This document shows, piece after piece, positions 24,908 through 34,634 of a stretch of 64,000 nt of DNA (positions are counted from its first letter, which is position 1; each line of letters begins with the position of its first letter). Made by a program: the position numbers and the translations under genes. This DNA is from Streptomyces sp. SJL17-4 (GTDB lineage: Bacteria; Actinomycetota; Actinomycetes; Streptomycetales; Streptomycetaceae), in the NCBI RefSeq assembly GCF_036826855.1, contig NZ_CP104578.1:5615501-5679500 (forward strand), written 5' to 3'. The notes beneath the pieces were generated by a model. That model had not been told where the DNA came from. It was given only the letters and a program-made list of their open reading frames with translations, and searched no databases.

Positions 24908-24937
24908 CCCGCCCGGTGAATATGCAAGTCGGGCGGG
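24908..24937 (+). terminator. Terminator after the orphan gene
   Basis: Stem CCCGCCCG (24908-24915) with CGGGCGGG (24930-24937), 14-base loop, 17 bases after the stop at 24891. Confidence 0.6.
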
Positions 24938-25173
24938 GCGAGACTCCTACGACCCGCCAACAGGGACCTCTCTCCTCGCGGGCTCTTCCCCCTCGGTAGC
25001 CGCAGACCTAGACCAGGAGGGTAGAGCCACCGCTGCCCCCCCCTACGGCAGGAACTCGGCGAACGCGGTCATCACCTCGTCCCGGCCCAACAATCCGAAC
25101 CGTTGCTGGTGCTGACCGCAGTTTCCCCGGTGCAGTATCGGCTGACCTTCTCCGCCCGGGACGGCTGCACCTT

Positions 25174-25539
25174 TCAGGACATCTCCCGGCGGGCCACCGC
25201 CCGGCGCCGTTCCTGCTCCTTCTCCTCCGCCTCGAGCCTCTGGATCGTCTGACGGGTCTGGGCGACCTGGTACTGGAGCCAGGCGAGCACCGTGCGCTGC
25301 TTCTCCAGCCGCTCGGTTATCGACAGCCGCTTCTCCTCCGCGGCCTGCTCCGGGGTGTAGCCCGGGCTCGCATCCCTGCCTCCCGTGACGACACCGGTGT
25401 GCGGGTGCACCTCGCCGGGCCAGCCAGCCACTGGCTCGACCGACCACGGCAGGGTCCGGCACGGCGCCGCGTACTCGGCGCGCGCCTGGTGGAGACGCAT
25501 CTGGACGTCGATCGGATCATTCGGGAAGGAATCAGCCAC
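25174..25539 (-). CDS. Hypothetical element-type protein with C-terminal coiled coil
   Basis: Protein of 121 aa of a kind often seen on Streptomyces integrative elements. GTG 25539 starts ADSFPNDPIDVQMRLHQARA, followed by a Trp/Pro segment (LPWSVEPVAGWPGEVHPHTG), a YTPEQAAEEKRL segment and a long charged helix (RLEKQRTVLAWLQYQVAQTR...RLEAEEKEQERRRAVARRE) likely to be a coiled coil. The frame stays open upstream to 25821, but that part looks unlike protein. The start has no clear ribosome site. I infer an accessory gene by style only; no function can be given. Confidence 0.55.
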   Translation of the reverse strand: MADSFPNDPIDVQMRLHQARAEYAAPCRTLPWSVEPVAGWPGEVHPHTGVVTGGRDASPGYTPEQAAEEKRLSITERLEKQRTVLAWLQYQVAQTRQTIQRLEAEEKEQERRRAVARREMS

Positions 25540-25706
25540 AGCCAAAATGATACGTCTGTTCGAATAGGGGCCCAGGGGTAGCCACGCTGGAACATCTGGG
25601 CGACCGCCCGCCCTGACCTGACAGCGGCCCTCTCGTAGCTCGATCTTGTAAGGCTCGCCAGTTTGGCGAGCCGCCCGCTTCACGCGTCGCGGCGCCGAGC
25701 GCCGAG

Positions 25707-25740
25707 GAGACCACCCCGGGGCGGCGGGGGTGGTCTCTTT
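25707..25740 (+). terminator. Strong hairpin terminator
   Basis: Eleven-bp stem GAGACCACCCC / GGGGTGGTCTC (25707-25717 with 25727-25737) followed by TTT on the plus strand. No plus-strand gene ends just before it, so its gene may have been deleted. Confidence 0.7.
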
Positions 25741-25924
25741 CTGTGCGTCGTAGCGGGTGATCCGGGACTCTTGCTCGGCTACTGAGGGTGCTGAGCAACC
25801 TCCTCTAGGCTGCGGACGCACTCCGGCCCACCGGGACGGCTTTCAAGAGCGCTGCGCCTGGCGCATCTACCGCGTCCTCACTTGCGGCGATGCATCGCCG
25901 GGGCGATCCGACCGGCACCGACCA

Positions 25925-25955
25925 GCAAAAAGGACCCTCCCCGAGGGAGGGTCCC
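25925..25955 (-). terminator. tRNA-Arg terminator
   Basis: Minus-strand hairpin with a 10-bp stem (25932-25941 with 25945-25954), three-base loop and TTTTT run, eight bases after the 3' end of tRNA-Arg. Confidence 0.85.
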
Positions 25956-25962
25956 AGTGTTG

Positions 25963-26035
25963 CGCCCCCGGCAGGACTCGAACCTGCGGCCAAGTGCTTA
26001 GAAGGCACCTGCTCTATCCACTGAGCTACGGGGGC
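25963..26035 (-). tRNA. tRNA-Arg (anticodon UCU)
   Basis: Complete 73-nt cloverleaf on the minus strand: acceptor GCCCCCG / CGGGGGC, D stem GCTC/GAGC, anticodon stem GGTGC/GCACT (one G-U) with loop CTTCTAA giving anticodon TCT, T stem GCAGG/CCTGC with TTCGAGT loop, discriminator G. CCA is not encoded. Its 3' half is duplicated at 23175-23204, marking an integration site; if so, the present 3' half may have been supplied by the element. Confidence 0.95.
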
Positions 26036-26328
26036 CGGGTGGTGATCGTGTGGCCAGGGGCCCCTTGTGGGTGGGGTGTGGCCTGCCGGGACAAGGATAG
26101 GGCTCCGATCGCCTTGGCCCGGTTGCTTCACCTGCGTGGCACGATGTGGAGGTTCGGTGAAGCGGAACGATAATCGCAGGCAGGTGCGATTCGCGCAGCG
26201 CTTTTCGCATCGCTCGGGGCGGGTGTTGTGCACTCGTTATGCCTGAGCTACCGGTCGCCACCCTTCTCTTCGGCGCGCAGGGCCGCAATAGGCTTCAAAA
26301 ACACTCATAAATTGGGCATTCTTCGCAT
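26036..26328. promoter_or_regulatory. Intergenic region: promoters of tRNA-Arg (minus) and the GTPase operon (plus)
   Basis: About 290 bases with no gene, between divergent transcription units. The stretch 26165-26320 is AT-richer than its flanks (ends in AAAAACACTCATAAATTGGG before the GTG start), fitting promoter DNA. I see no clear operator. Confidence 0.5.
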
Positions 26329-27948
26329 GTGGTGACCTTGGACGAACGGCCTCAGCTGATCGACGCACTCTCCGCCCTGCGCGACCGTGTCGCCGCCGTG
26401 CGCCTTCCCCTCCCCCTCCCCGACACACCACGCGCCCGGCAGACCCGGGCCGAGCTGCTCGCGCAACTCGACGACTATCTGGTGCCCCGGCTCAAAGATC
26501 CCGACGCCCCGCTGCTCGCCGTCGTCGGCGGATCCACCGGGGCCGGCAAGTCCACGCTCGTCAACTCCCTTGTCGGGCGGCGCGTCAGCGAGTCCGGTGT
26601 GCTCCGCCCCACCACCCGCACCCCCGTGCTCGTCTGCCACCCCGAGGACCACCACTGGTTCGCCGGGATGCGCGTCCTCCCGCAGCTCACCCGCGTCTGG
26701 CTGCCCCAGGCCGACGACGACCACGCCGACGACGCCCCGCCCCCCGAGGAGAACGCGCTCCGCGTCGAGACCGCCGCCTCCATGCCCCGCGGCCTCGCCC
26801 TCCTCGACGCGCCCGACATCGACTCCCTCGTCGTCGAGAACCGGCTCCTCGCCGCCGAGTTGATCTGCGCCGCCGACATCTGGGTGATGGTCACCACCGC
26901 CTCGCGGTACGCCGACGCCGTGCCCTGGCACCTCCTCCGTACCGCCAAGGAGTACGACGCCACCCTCGTCACCGTCCTCGACCGCGTCCCCCACCAGGTC
27001 ATCGGCGAGGTCTCCCGCCAGTACGAGGCCCTCCTCGACAAGGCCGGTCTCGGCGACGTGCCCCGCTTCACCATCCCCGAGCTCCCCGAGTCCGCCGACG
27101 GCGGCAGCGGCCTCCTCCCCGACTCCGCCGTCGCCGCCCTCCGCGGCTGGCTCGCCCACCGCGCCGAGGACCCCGCCGCCCGCCAGCAGGCCGCCTCCCG
27201 GACCGCCACCGGCGTCATCGACTCCCTCGACGCCCGGCTCCCCGAGCTGGCCGGCGCGGTCGCCGCGCAGTACGCCGCCGCCGTCCGCCTCGGCGGCGCC
27301 GTCGAGTCCGCGTACGGCGAACAGGCCAGGCGCGTACGGGAACAGCTCGGCCGCGGCGCCGTCCTCGCCGGCGACGCCCGCACCCGCTGGCGCGCCTACC
27401 CCCGCGACAGCACCGCCGACGAACTCCTCGACGCCCTCGCCGAGTCCCTCGCCGCCCTCCTCCACTGCGCCGTCTCCGCCGCCGAGGAACGCGTCCGCGA
27501 CGCCTGGCGCCGCGAACCCGCCGCCTCCGCCCTCGGCCCCGCCCCGACCGGCGGCGACCGCGACACCGCCGAGCGGATCGGCGTGGAGGTACGGCGCTGG
27601 CGCCGCGTCCTCGAGGAAATCGCCGAGGACGAGGTACGCACCGTCGAGCGGCCCTCCGCCCCCCGTACCGCCGCCCCCGAGGCCGACACCGTCGCCGCCC
27701 TCCTCGCCGCGTCCCTCCTCGGCGGCCGCCGCACCCGGCCCGCGGGCGAACGCCTCGCCGAACTCCTCGGCGCCCAGGCCGCCCTGCGCCTGCGCGACAA
27801 GGGCGGCGAACTCGTCCTCTCGTACGTCGACCGTGTCCTGCACGCCGAACGCGACCGGCGCCTCGCGCCCCTCGAAGCGCTCGACGTGACCCCCGAGCCG
27901 CAGGCGGAGCTGATCGCCGCGCTCTCCGTACTGCAGAAGGAGAAGTGA
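26329..27948 (+). CDS. dynA: Dynamin-like GTPase (DynA type)
   Basis: Dynamin-family GTPase of 539 aa; in Streptomyces such paired proteins (DynA/DynB) stabilise FtsZ rings during sporulation septation. G1 motif is [17 protein letters not shown] near residues 66-82, followed by RPTTRTPVL (switch I Thr) and [10 protein letters not shown] (G3). The long C-terminal part is helical with no clear membrane span. Starts GTG 26329 or the adjacent GTG 26332 are both possible. The next GTPase begins one base after this stop. The symbol is by analogy of pair, order and the following ssb gene. Confidence 0.75.
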   Translation: MVTLDERPQLIDALSALRDRVAAVRLPLPLPDTPRARQTRAELLAQLDDYLVPRLKDPDAPLLAVVGGSTGAGKSTLVNSLVGRRVSESGVLRPTTRTPVLVCHPEDHHWFAGMRVLPQLTRVWLPQADDDHADDAPPPEENALRVETAASMPRGLALLDAPDIDSLVVENRLLAAELICAADIWVMVTTASRYADAVPWHLLRTAKEYDATLVTVLDRVPHQVIGEVSRQYEALLDKAGLGDVPRFTIPELPESADGGSGLLPDSAVAALRGWLAHRAEDPAARQQAASRTATGVIDSLDARLPELAGAVAAQYAAAVRLGGAVESAYGEQARRVREQLGRGAVLAGDARTRWRAYPRDSTADELLDALAESLAALLHCAVSAAEERVRDAWRREPAASALGPAPTGGDRDTAERIGVEVRRWRRVLEEIAEDEVRTVERPSAPRTAAPEADTVAALLAASLLGGRRTRPAGERLAELLGAQAALRLRDKGGELVLSYVDRVLHAERDRRLAPLEALDVTPEPQAELIAALSVLQKEK

Positions 27949-27949
27949 C

Positions 27950-29917
27950 GTGAGTGACGCGAGTGACGTGGTGGACGACGACGAGTCGCGCTCCGGTACC
28001 CGTGCCGAGACGGGAAGGGGTGGCACTGCCCGGTCCGTCACGGGGAGCGGTGCCGGCGGCCGAAGTGGCGCCGGTCTCCGGGCCGGGGGAGGTGGCGGAG
28101 ACGGTGACCGCGAGCGTGGCCGTAGCCGCGACCGCGATCAGCCCGGCCGCTGGGACGACGGGCTGATCGCGCGGCGTGCCGCCGAGCGCGCCGCCGTCGC
28201 CGACGTACCCCCCGGCGCGGACGACACACAGGAGCCCGACACCCTGCCGCCCCTCGGCGGGAGCTACGGCGGGCCCCTCCGGACCCGCCTCGACGCCCTC
28301 CACGAACTCGTCGGGCTCTCCCGTACCCGGGTCGAGGGCGAGGCCCTCGCCGAGGCCGGGCGGGTGCTCGACGAAGCCGCCGCCCGGCAGCGGCTCTCCT
28401 CCCGGCACACCGTGATCGCGATCGCCGGCGCCACCGGCAGCGGCAAGTCCACGCTCTTCAACGCCCTCGCCGGCGTCCCCGTCTCCGAGACCGGGCTCCG
28501 CCGCCCCACCACCTCCGCGCCCATCGCGCTCAGCTGGTCCGAGGGCGCCGCCGGGCTGCTCGACCGGCTCGCCGTCCCCAGCCGGCTGCGCCGCCGGCCC
28601 CTCGCGGGCGGCGCCGCCGACACCGGGCTCCAGGGACTCGTCCTCATCGACCTCCCCGACCACGACTCGGCGGTCACCGCCCACCGCGACCAGGTCGACC
28701 GGGTCCTCGGCCTCGTCGACGCCGTCATCTGGGTCGTCGACCCCGAGAAGTACGCCGACGCCGCCCTCCACGAGCGCTACCTCCGGCCGCTCGCCGGGCA
28801 CGCCGAGGTCACCTTCGTCGTCCTCAACCAGATCGACCGGCTCGGCACGGAGGCCGCCGACCTCGTCCTCGACGACCTCCGCCGCCTCCTCGACGAGGAC
28901 GGCGTCGCGCTCGGCGAGCACGGCGAACCCGGCGCCACCGTCCTCGCCGTCTCCGCCCTGACCGGCGAGGGCGTACCCGAACTGCGCGACATGGTCGCCG
29001 GATTCGTCCAGGAACGCACCGCCCCCGAGCGCCGTCTCGCCGCCGACGTCGACGCCGCCGCGGCCCGGCTCCGCCCCGCCTACCTCGGCGACGGCCGCTC
29101 CGGGCTCGACGAGCGCGCCCGCGACGCGTTCACCGACCGGCTCGCCGTCGCCGTCGGCGCCCAGGCCGCCGGTGAGGCCGCCGAACGGGTCTGGCGCCGA
29201 GGTGCCATCCGCGCCTGCGGCACCCCCTGGCTGCGCCTCTACCGCTGGTACGAGCGGATCCGCGAGCACGGCTCCACCGACCCGCACCTCGCCAGCCCGG
29301 TCGAGGACGAACTGACGGCACGCCAGCGCGTGGAGCAGGCGGTACGGATCGTCGCCGACGAAGCCTCCCGCGGGCTTCCGACCCCGTGGGCGCAGGCCGT
29401 ACGCGAGGCGGCGGCGCGCGGGGCGGAAGGGCTGCCCGAGGCGCTGGACGAGATCACGGTCACCATCGGCGACGCGGCCGCCCGGCCGCCCCGGCCCGCC
29501 TGGTGGCCAGCCGCCGTTCTCGCCCAGGCCGTGATGACGCTGCTGCAGATCTTCGGCGCGCTCTGGCTGGTGGGGCAGATCGTCGGCGTCGTCGAACCCG
29601 GACTGCTCCCGCCGGTCCTCGTGATGCTCGGCGGCATCATCGGCGGACCGCTCGTCGAATGGGCCTGCGAGGGCGCCGTCAAGGGCCCCGCCCTGCGGTA
29701 CGGGCAGGAGGCCGAACGCCGCCTGCGCGAGGCGACGGCGGCCTGCGGCCGGGCCCGGGTGCTCGACCCGGTGGCGGCGGAACTGATGCGCTACCGCGAG
29801 GTGCGCGAGCAGTACGCGACGGTGGTCGGTACGCGTCCGTCGGCACGGATCGTCGGCGGGATCCGCGGCGGTGCGGGACGGCTGGGTGCGACGCGGGCGG
29901 GGGGGCGGGGGAGGTAG
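27950..29917 (+). CDS. dynB: Dynamin-like GTPase with membrane segments (DynB type)
   Basis: Second dynamin-like protein, 655 aa. A Gly/Arg/Asp-rich, probably disordered N-terminus (about 1-90) precedes the GTPase: G1 GATGSGKSTLFNALAG near residue 160, RRPTTSAPIAL (switch I), LIDLPDHDS (G3) and LNQIDRL (G4, NQxD). Near residues 520-570 are two hydrophobic helices (VLAQAVMTLLQIFGALWLVG and PPVLVMLGGIIGGPLVEWA) forming a membrane hairpin. GTG 27950 lies one base after the dynA stop, so translation is coupled. Membrane anchoring suggests it recruits its partner to the septum; that role is inferred from the known pair. Confidence 0.75.
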   Translation: MSDASDVVDDDESRSGTRAETGRGGTARSVTGSGAGGRSGAGLRAGGGGGDGDRERGRSRDRDQPGRWDDGLIARRAAERAAVADVPPGADDTQEPDTLPPLGGSYGGPLRTRLDALHELVGLSRTRVEGEALAEAGRVLDEAAARQRLSSRHTVIAIAGATGSGKSTLFNALAGVPVSETGLRRPTTSAPIALSWSEGAAGLLDRLAVPSRLRRRPLAGGAADTGLQGLVLIDLPDHDSAVTAHRDQVDRVLGLVDAVIWVVDPEKYADAALHERYLRPLAGHAEVTFVVLNQIDRLGTEAADLVLDDLRRLLDEDGVALGEHGEPGATVLAVSALTGEGVPELRDMVAGFVQERTAPERRLAADVDAAAARLRPAYLGDGRSGLDERARDAFTDRLAVAVGAQAAGEAAERVWRRGAIRACGTPWLRLYRWYERIREHGSTDPHLASPVEDELTARQRVEQAVRIVADEASRGLPTPWAQAVREAAARGAEGLPEALDEITVTIGDAAARPPRPAWWPAAVLAQAVMTLLQIFGALWLVGQIVGVVEPGLLPPVLVMLGGIIGGPLVEWACEGAVKGPALRYGQEAERRLREATAACGRARVLDPVAAELMRYREVREQYATVVGTRPSARIVGGIRGGAGRLGATRAGGRGR

Positions 29918-29959
29918 GAGCCCGGTTCCCCCGCCGGTTCACCCTCCCGGGTGGGGGAG

Positions 29960-29987
29960 TTGTCCACATGCCCATGGCTGTGCACAG
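29960..29987. promoter_or_regulatory. DnaA-box-like pair upstream of ssb
   Basis: TTGTCCACA at 29960-29968 equals the Streptomyces DnaA-box consensus. Ten bases further on, CTGTGCACAG (29978-29987) is a palindrome that reads as a weaker box (CTGTGCACA) in reverse. They lie 90-115 bases before the ssb ATG. Confidence 0.55.
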
Positions 29988-30074
29988 CCCCCGGCACGTT
30001 CTTCTCCCCGGCCCCACGATGGTGTCCGACCGGTGAAGAGACAGCAGCGTGAACGCAGGGTGGGGGAACGGACC

Positions 30075-30545
30075 ATGAACGACACGACCGTGACGCTCGT
30101 CGGCAACGTGGCGACGGCGGTGGAGTACCGGGACACGGCGACGGGCGGGGTGGCCAGGTTCCGCTTCGCGGTGACGACGCGCCGCTGGGACCGCGAGAAG
30201 GAGCTCTGGGCCGACGGGCCCACCAGCTTCTACACGGTGTCGGCCTGGCGCTCCCTCGGGGCCAATCTGGCGGCCTCGGTGTCCGTCGGGGAACCGCTCG
30301 TGGTGCACGGCCGGCTGAGGGTGCGTGAGGACGAGCGGGACGGGCAGCGCAAGACCTTCGTCGACGTGGCCGCACTGGCCGTGGGGCACGATCTGAGCCG
30401 GGGGACGGCGGCCTTCCGGCGGGCGGCGCGGACGGAACAGAAGCCACGGCCCGAGCCGGCGGCGGCGCCGGAGCGGGACCCGTGGGCGGTGGCGGCGGCG
30501 GAGGCCGCGGCTGAGTCGGCGGCGCGGTTGGTGACCGTGCCCTGA
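30075..30545 (+). CDS. ssb: Single-stranded DNA-binding protein (SsbB-like)
   Basis: OB-fold protein (156 aa) that coats single-stranded DNA. The OB core is TVTLVGNVATAVEYRDTATG, VARFRFAVTTRRWD, FYTVSAWRSLGANLAASVSV and GEPLVVHGRLRVRE, the standard SSB order, ending by about residue 110. The tail is Ala/Arg/Pro-rich and lacks the acidic DDIPF end of canonical SSBs, so this is the second, SsbB-type paralogue linked in Streptomyces to chromosome segregation in sporulation rather than the essential SsbA. ATG 30075 follows GGGGAACGG. It sits after the dynamin pair. Confidence 0.88.
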   Translation: MNDTTVTLVGNVATAVEYRDTATGGVARFRFAVTTRRWDREKELWADGPTSFYTVSAWRSLGANLAASVSVGEPLVVHGRLRVREDERDGQRKTFVDVAALAVGHDLSRGTAAFRRAARTEQKPRPEPAAAPERDPWAVAAAEAAAESAARLVTVP

Positions 30546-30585
30546 CCTTGAGTTGTGGCGATTTGTCGACCAACTCGCCCTGCGT

Positions 30586-30614
30586 GATAACGATTCCGAT
30601 TCGGAATGGTTATC
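30586..30614. promoter_or_regulatory. Inverted-repeat operator upstream of the TED protein gene
   Basis: GATAACGATTCCGA - T - TCGGAATGGTTATC: 14-bp arms around one base with a single mismatch. It lies 156-184 bases before the ATG at 30770, in a 224-bp intergenic region. It resembles metal-regulator boxes (AT-rich, TGATAAC...GTTATC) more than sigma-factor sites; the binding protein is unknown. Confidence 0.6.
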
Positions 30615-30769
30615 TGACCGCATGGCCGGGCACCCGGGGGCTCCCCATCCCTAGGATTCCCGGGTACTCATGTGGCACGTGAGCCCATCGGGTCTGTGAT
30701 CTGCTGGCGTGCGCTCCCCCCACGCGAATCAACCAAGTTCGCGGAGCGACTCGCCCGGAGGGGAAAGCA

Positions 30770-32230
30770 ATGTATTCAGTTCGTGGACGAGGGGCTGCCC
30801 GCCTCGCCGCAGCCGCCCTCGTGTCCGGCCTCGTCATGGCCGGTGCGATAGCGACCGCCGGTCCGGCGCTGGCCGACGACGGTGCCCCCGGCACCGGAGG
30901 TGTGACGGCGAAGCTCGGCGGGATGACCGACCGGGACGACGTCGAGATCGTCGAGAAGAACGGTTCGAAGTGGCCCGTCCAGGGCGGCCTCTTCAAGATG
31001 CAGGTCGAGGGCGGGGGAACCCTCCAGACCTACTGCATCGACCTCCGGACGCCGGCCAAGCACGACTTCGACTACAAGGAAGTCGGCTGGGACGAGTCCT
31101 CCCTGCACAACAACGAGAACGCCGGAAAGATCCTCTGGATCCTCGAGAACGGCTACCCGAAGCTCTCCGCCGAGGAGCTCGGCAAGAAGCTCGACGTCGA
31201 CCTGTCGAAGGACGAGGCCGCCGCGGCCACCCAGGCCGCCATCTGGACCCTGTCCGACGACGTGACGGCGACGCCGAAGAGCCCCGACGCCCAGAAGCTC
31301 ACCGAGCAGCTCCTGAAGGACGCGGTCAAGCTCGAGGAGCCGAAGGCCTCCCTCTCGCTCTCCCCGTCCTCGGTCGCGGGCAAGGCCGGTGACCGTCTCG
31401 GCCCGATCACCGTCTCCACCAACGCCCAGATCGCCAAGCTGACGACCGCCCCGGGCACCCCGGACAGCGTCAAGATCGTGGACAAGGACGGCAAGCCCGT
31501 CACCGAGGCCAAGAACGGCGACCAGGTCTACTTCGACGTTCCCGCCGGCACCGCCGACGGCACCGCCGGTCTGACCGCCGAGGCCACCACCAAGGTCTCC
31601 CTGGGCCGCGCGTTCGTCTCCATCGACGGCCCGTCCCAGACCCTGATCCTGGCCGGCTCCAGCGAGTCGACCGTCAACGCCCAGGCCTCGGCCACGTGGG
31701 CGAAGAAGGGTGCCGTCCCGGCCGTCACGGTCGCCAAGGACTGCGCCAAGGGCGGCCTCGAGGTCATCGCGTCCAACGAGGGCGACGAGCCCTGGACCTT
31801 CGACCTGAAGGGCACCTCGTACACCATCGCCGCCGGTGAGAAGAAGACCATCCCGGTCCCGCTCGCCGAGGACGAGGCGTACAAGTTCACCATCACCGGC
31901 CCGAACGGCTTCGAGGAGACCTTCGAGGGCGTCCTGGACTGCAAGACGGCCACCCCCGGCCCGAAGCCGTCCGAGACCCCCAGCACGGAGCCCCCGACCG
32001 AGCCCTCCCCGTCGACCACCGCTCCCACGACCGGTGACACCACGGGCGGCACCACCGGCTCCACCGGCACCACCGGTACGACCGGCTCCACCACCACCGG
32101 TGGCGGCGACCTCGCCGAGACCGGCAGCTCCAACGCCACCCCGATGATCGCCGGCATCGCCGCCGCGCTCGTCGTGATCGGCGGCGGCGCGGTGTTCTTC
32201 CTCCGCAAGAAGAAGACGGCCGGCGCCTGA
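30770..32230 (+). CDS. Thioester-domain (TED) surface protein with LAETG sorting signal
   Basis: Cell-wall-anchored protein of 486 aa. Signal peptide 1-35 (ends ALA-DD). The thioester domain follows (about 40-185): Cys in QTYCIDLRTP and Gln in ATQAAIWTLSD (the TQxA motif) would form the internal Cys-Gln bond used to attach to host or surface amines. Then come two Ig/stalk-like domains, a Thr/Gly/Pro-rich linker (TTGGTTGSTGTTGTTGS), LAETG, a transmembrane helix and KKKTAGA. LAETG is the class E sortase signal of Streptomyces. ATG 30770 follows GGAGGGGAAAGC. A palindromic operator and two downstream hairpins mark it as its own unit. Confidence 0.88.
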   Translation: MYSVRGRGAARLAAAALVSGLVMAGAIATAGPALADDGAPGTGGVTAKLGGMTDRDDVEIVEKNGSKWPVQGGLFKMQVEGGGTLQTYCIDLRTPAKHDFDYKEVGWDESSLHNNENAGKILWILENGYPKLSAEELGKKLDVDLSKDEAAAATQAAIWTLSDDVTATPKSPDAQKLTEQLLKDAVKLEEPKASLSLSPSSVAGKAGDRLGPITVSTNAQIAKLTTAPGTPDSVKIVDKDGKPVTEAKNGDQVYFDVPAGTADGTAGLTAEATTKVSLGRAFVSIDGPSQTLILAGSSESTVNAQASATWAKKGAVPAVTVAKDCAKGGLEVIASNEGDEPWTFDLKGTSYTIAAGEKKTIPVPLAEDEAYKFTITGPNGFEETFEGVLDCKTATPGPKPSETPSTEPPTEPSPSTTAPTTGDTTGGTTGSTGTTGTTGSTTTGGGDLAETGSSNATPMIAGIAAALVVIGGGAVFFLRKKKTAGA

Positions 32231-32239
32231 TCCCAGGCC

Positions 32240-32265
32240 CCCGGTGCCGGCCCGCCGGCACCGGG
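32240..32265 (+). terminator. Terminator of the TED gene
   Basis: Twelve-base perfect inverted repeat CCCGGTGCCGGC / GCCGGCACCGGG with almost no spacer, ten bases after the stop. Confidence 0.8.
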
Positions 32266-32322
32266 AAGCCACTCGATCCCGAGTGATCTGCGTCACATCG
32301 TGATGGACTCGTGATCCCCGCA

Positions 32323-32353
32323 CGACCCCGGAACGCCTCGGCGTCCGGGGTCG
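32323..32353 (+). terminator. Second hairpin before ettA
   Basis: Ten-bp stem CGACCCCGGA (32323-32332) with TCCGGGGTCG (32344-32353), 11-base loop. A likely back-up terminator between the TED gene and ettA. Confidence 0.6.
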
Positions 32354-32524
32354 TCGCACGTCCCGGGCTCCGTTTCCGCCCCCTACCGCCCGGTAAGGCT
32401 CCACCGCGCGCCCGGCGCGCCCCCCTGCCGGGCCCCGGCTCCCGCCTTACCGGTTTCCGCCCGAGGGCGCCGGTCAGGCAAGATGGGTGTATCTGCCCAC
32501 TCACTCTTTGCCGGACGGTTTCTC

Positions 32525-34189
<1,665 letters not shown>

Positions 34190-34193
34190 GTCA

Positions 34194-34634
34194 GTGACCA
34201 GGCACATCTACAGCTGTCCCCTGCGCTGGTCGGACATGGACGCCTTCGGGCACGTCAACAACGTCGTCTTCCTGCGGTACCTGGAAGAGGCGCGGATCGA
34301 CTTCATGTTCCGGCTGGCGCCGGGGGACGGTTCCCCCTCGTTCTCGGGCGGGTCCGTCGTGGCCCGGCACGAGATCGACTACGTGCGGCCGCTGGTCCAC
34401 CGGCACGAGCCGGTGACCATCGAGTCGTGGGTCACGAAGATAGGCGCGGCGTCCCTGACGATCGCGTACGAGATCAAGGACCCGGACGTCACGTACGTAC
34501 GGGCCGCCACGGTCGTCGTGCCCTTCGACCTGGCGGCGCAGCGACCGCGCCGGATCACCGCCGAGGAGCGTTCGTTCCTCCAGGAGTACGTCGACGACGG
34601 GATGACGTCCGGAGGGGCGAAGTCCGCCGCATGA
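34194..34634 (+). CDS. Acyl-CoA thioesterase, hot-dog fold (4HBT family)
   Basis: Small cytoplasmic thioesterase (146 aa) that hydrolyses acyl-CoA esters. The 4HBT hallmark is RWSDMDAFGHVNNVVFLRYL, with the catalytic Asp and the HVNN motif, then a hot-dog strand pattern (VVARHEIDYVRPL, TIESWVTKIGAASLTIAYEI). Start GTG 34194. It follows ettA by four bases and overlaps the next gene by ATGA (34631-34634), so all three are likely cotranslated. Substrate unknown. Confidence 0.9.
   Translation: MTRHIYSCPLRWSDMDAFGHVNNVVFLRYLEEARIDFMFRLAPGDGSPSFSGGSVVARHEIDYVRPLVHRHEPVTIESWVTKIGAASLTIAYEIKDPDVTYVRAATVVVPFDLAAQRPRRITAEERSFLQEYVDDGMTSGGAKSAA

Larger units (their letters stand above)
25540..25962. 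other. Gene-free right end of the element
   Basis: About 420 bases with no convincing gene. It contains a strong hairpin (25707-25737) and the tRNA-Arg terminator (25925-25955). A short palindrome GCGATGCATCGC lies near 25890. No integrase or excisionase frame is seen, although this is where an element would often carry one. Confidence 0.55.
23175..25999. mobile_element. Remnant of an integrative element in tRNA-Arg(UCU)
   Basis: A 2.8-kb segment bounded by 30-bp direct repeats of the tRNA 3' half (23175-23204 and 25970-25999), each next to a copy of the tRNA terminator. Inside are only small genes of unknown function, one frameshifted, a long hairpin at 23831-23913, and several terminators; gene density and coding bias drop against both flanks. 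No integrase, replication or transfer gene is present, so it is a deletion remnant or a cargo-only scar. The 26.3-kb side resumes core genes. Confidence 0.65.

Noticed and set aside
25399..25581. A plus-strand small gene before the terminator at 25707
   Set aside because: It is antisense to the 25174-25539 gene and has no ribosome site.
32483..32524. ATG 32483 as the ettA start
   Set aside because: The added 14 residues are not conserved in the family, which starts at AEYIYTM; TTG 32525 fits better.
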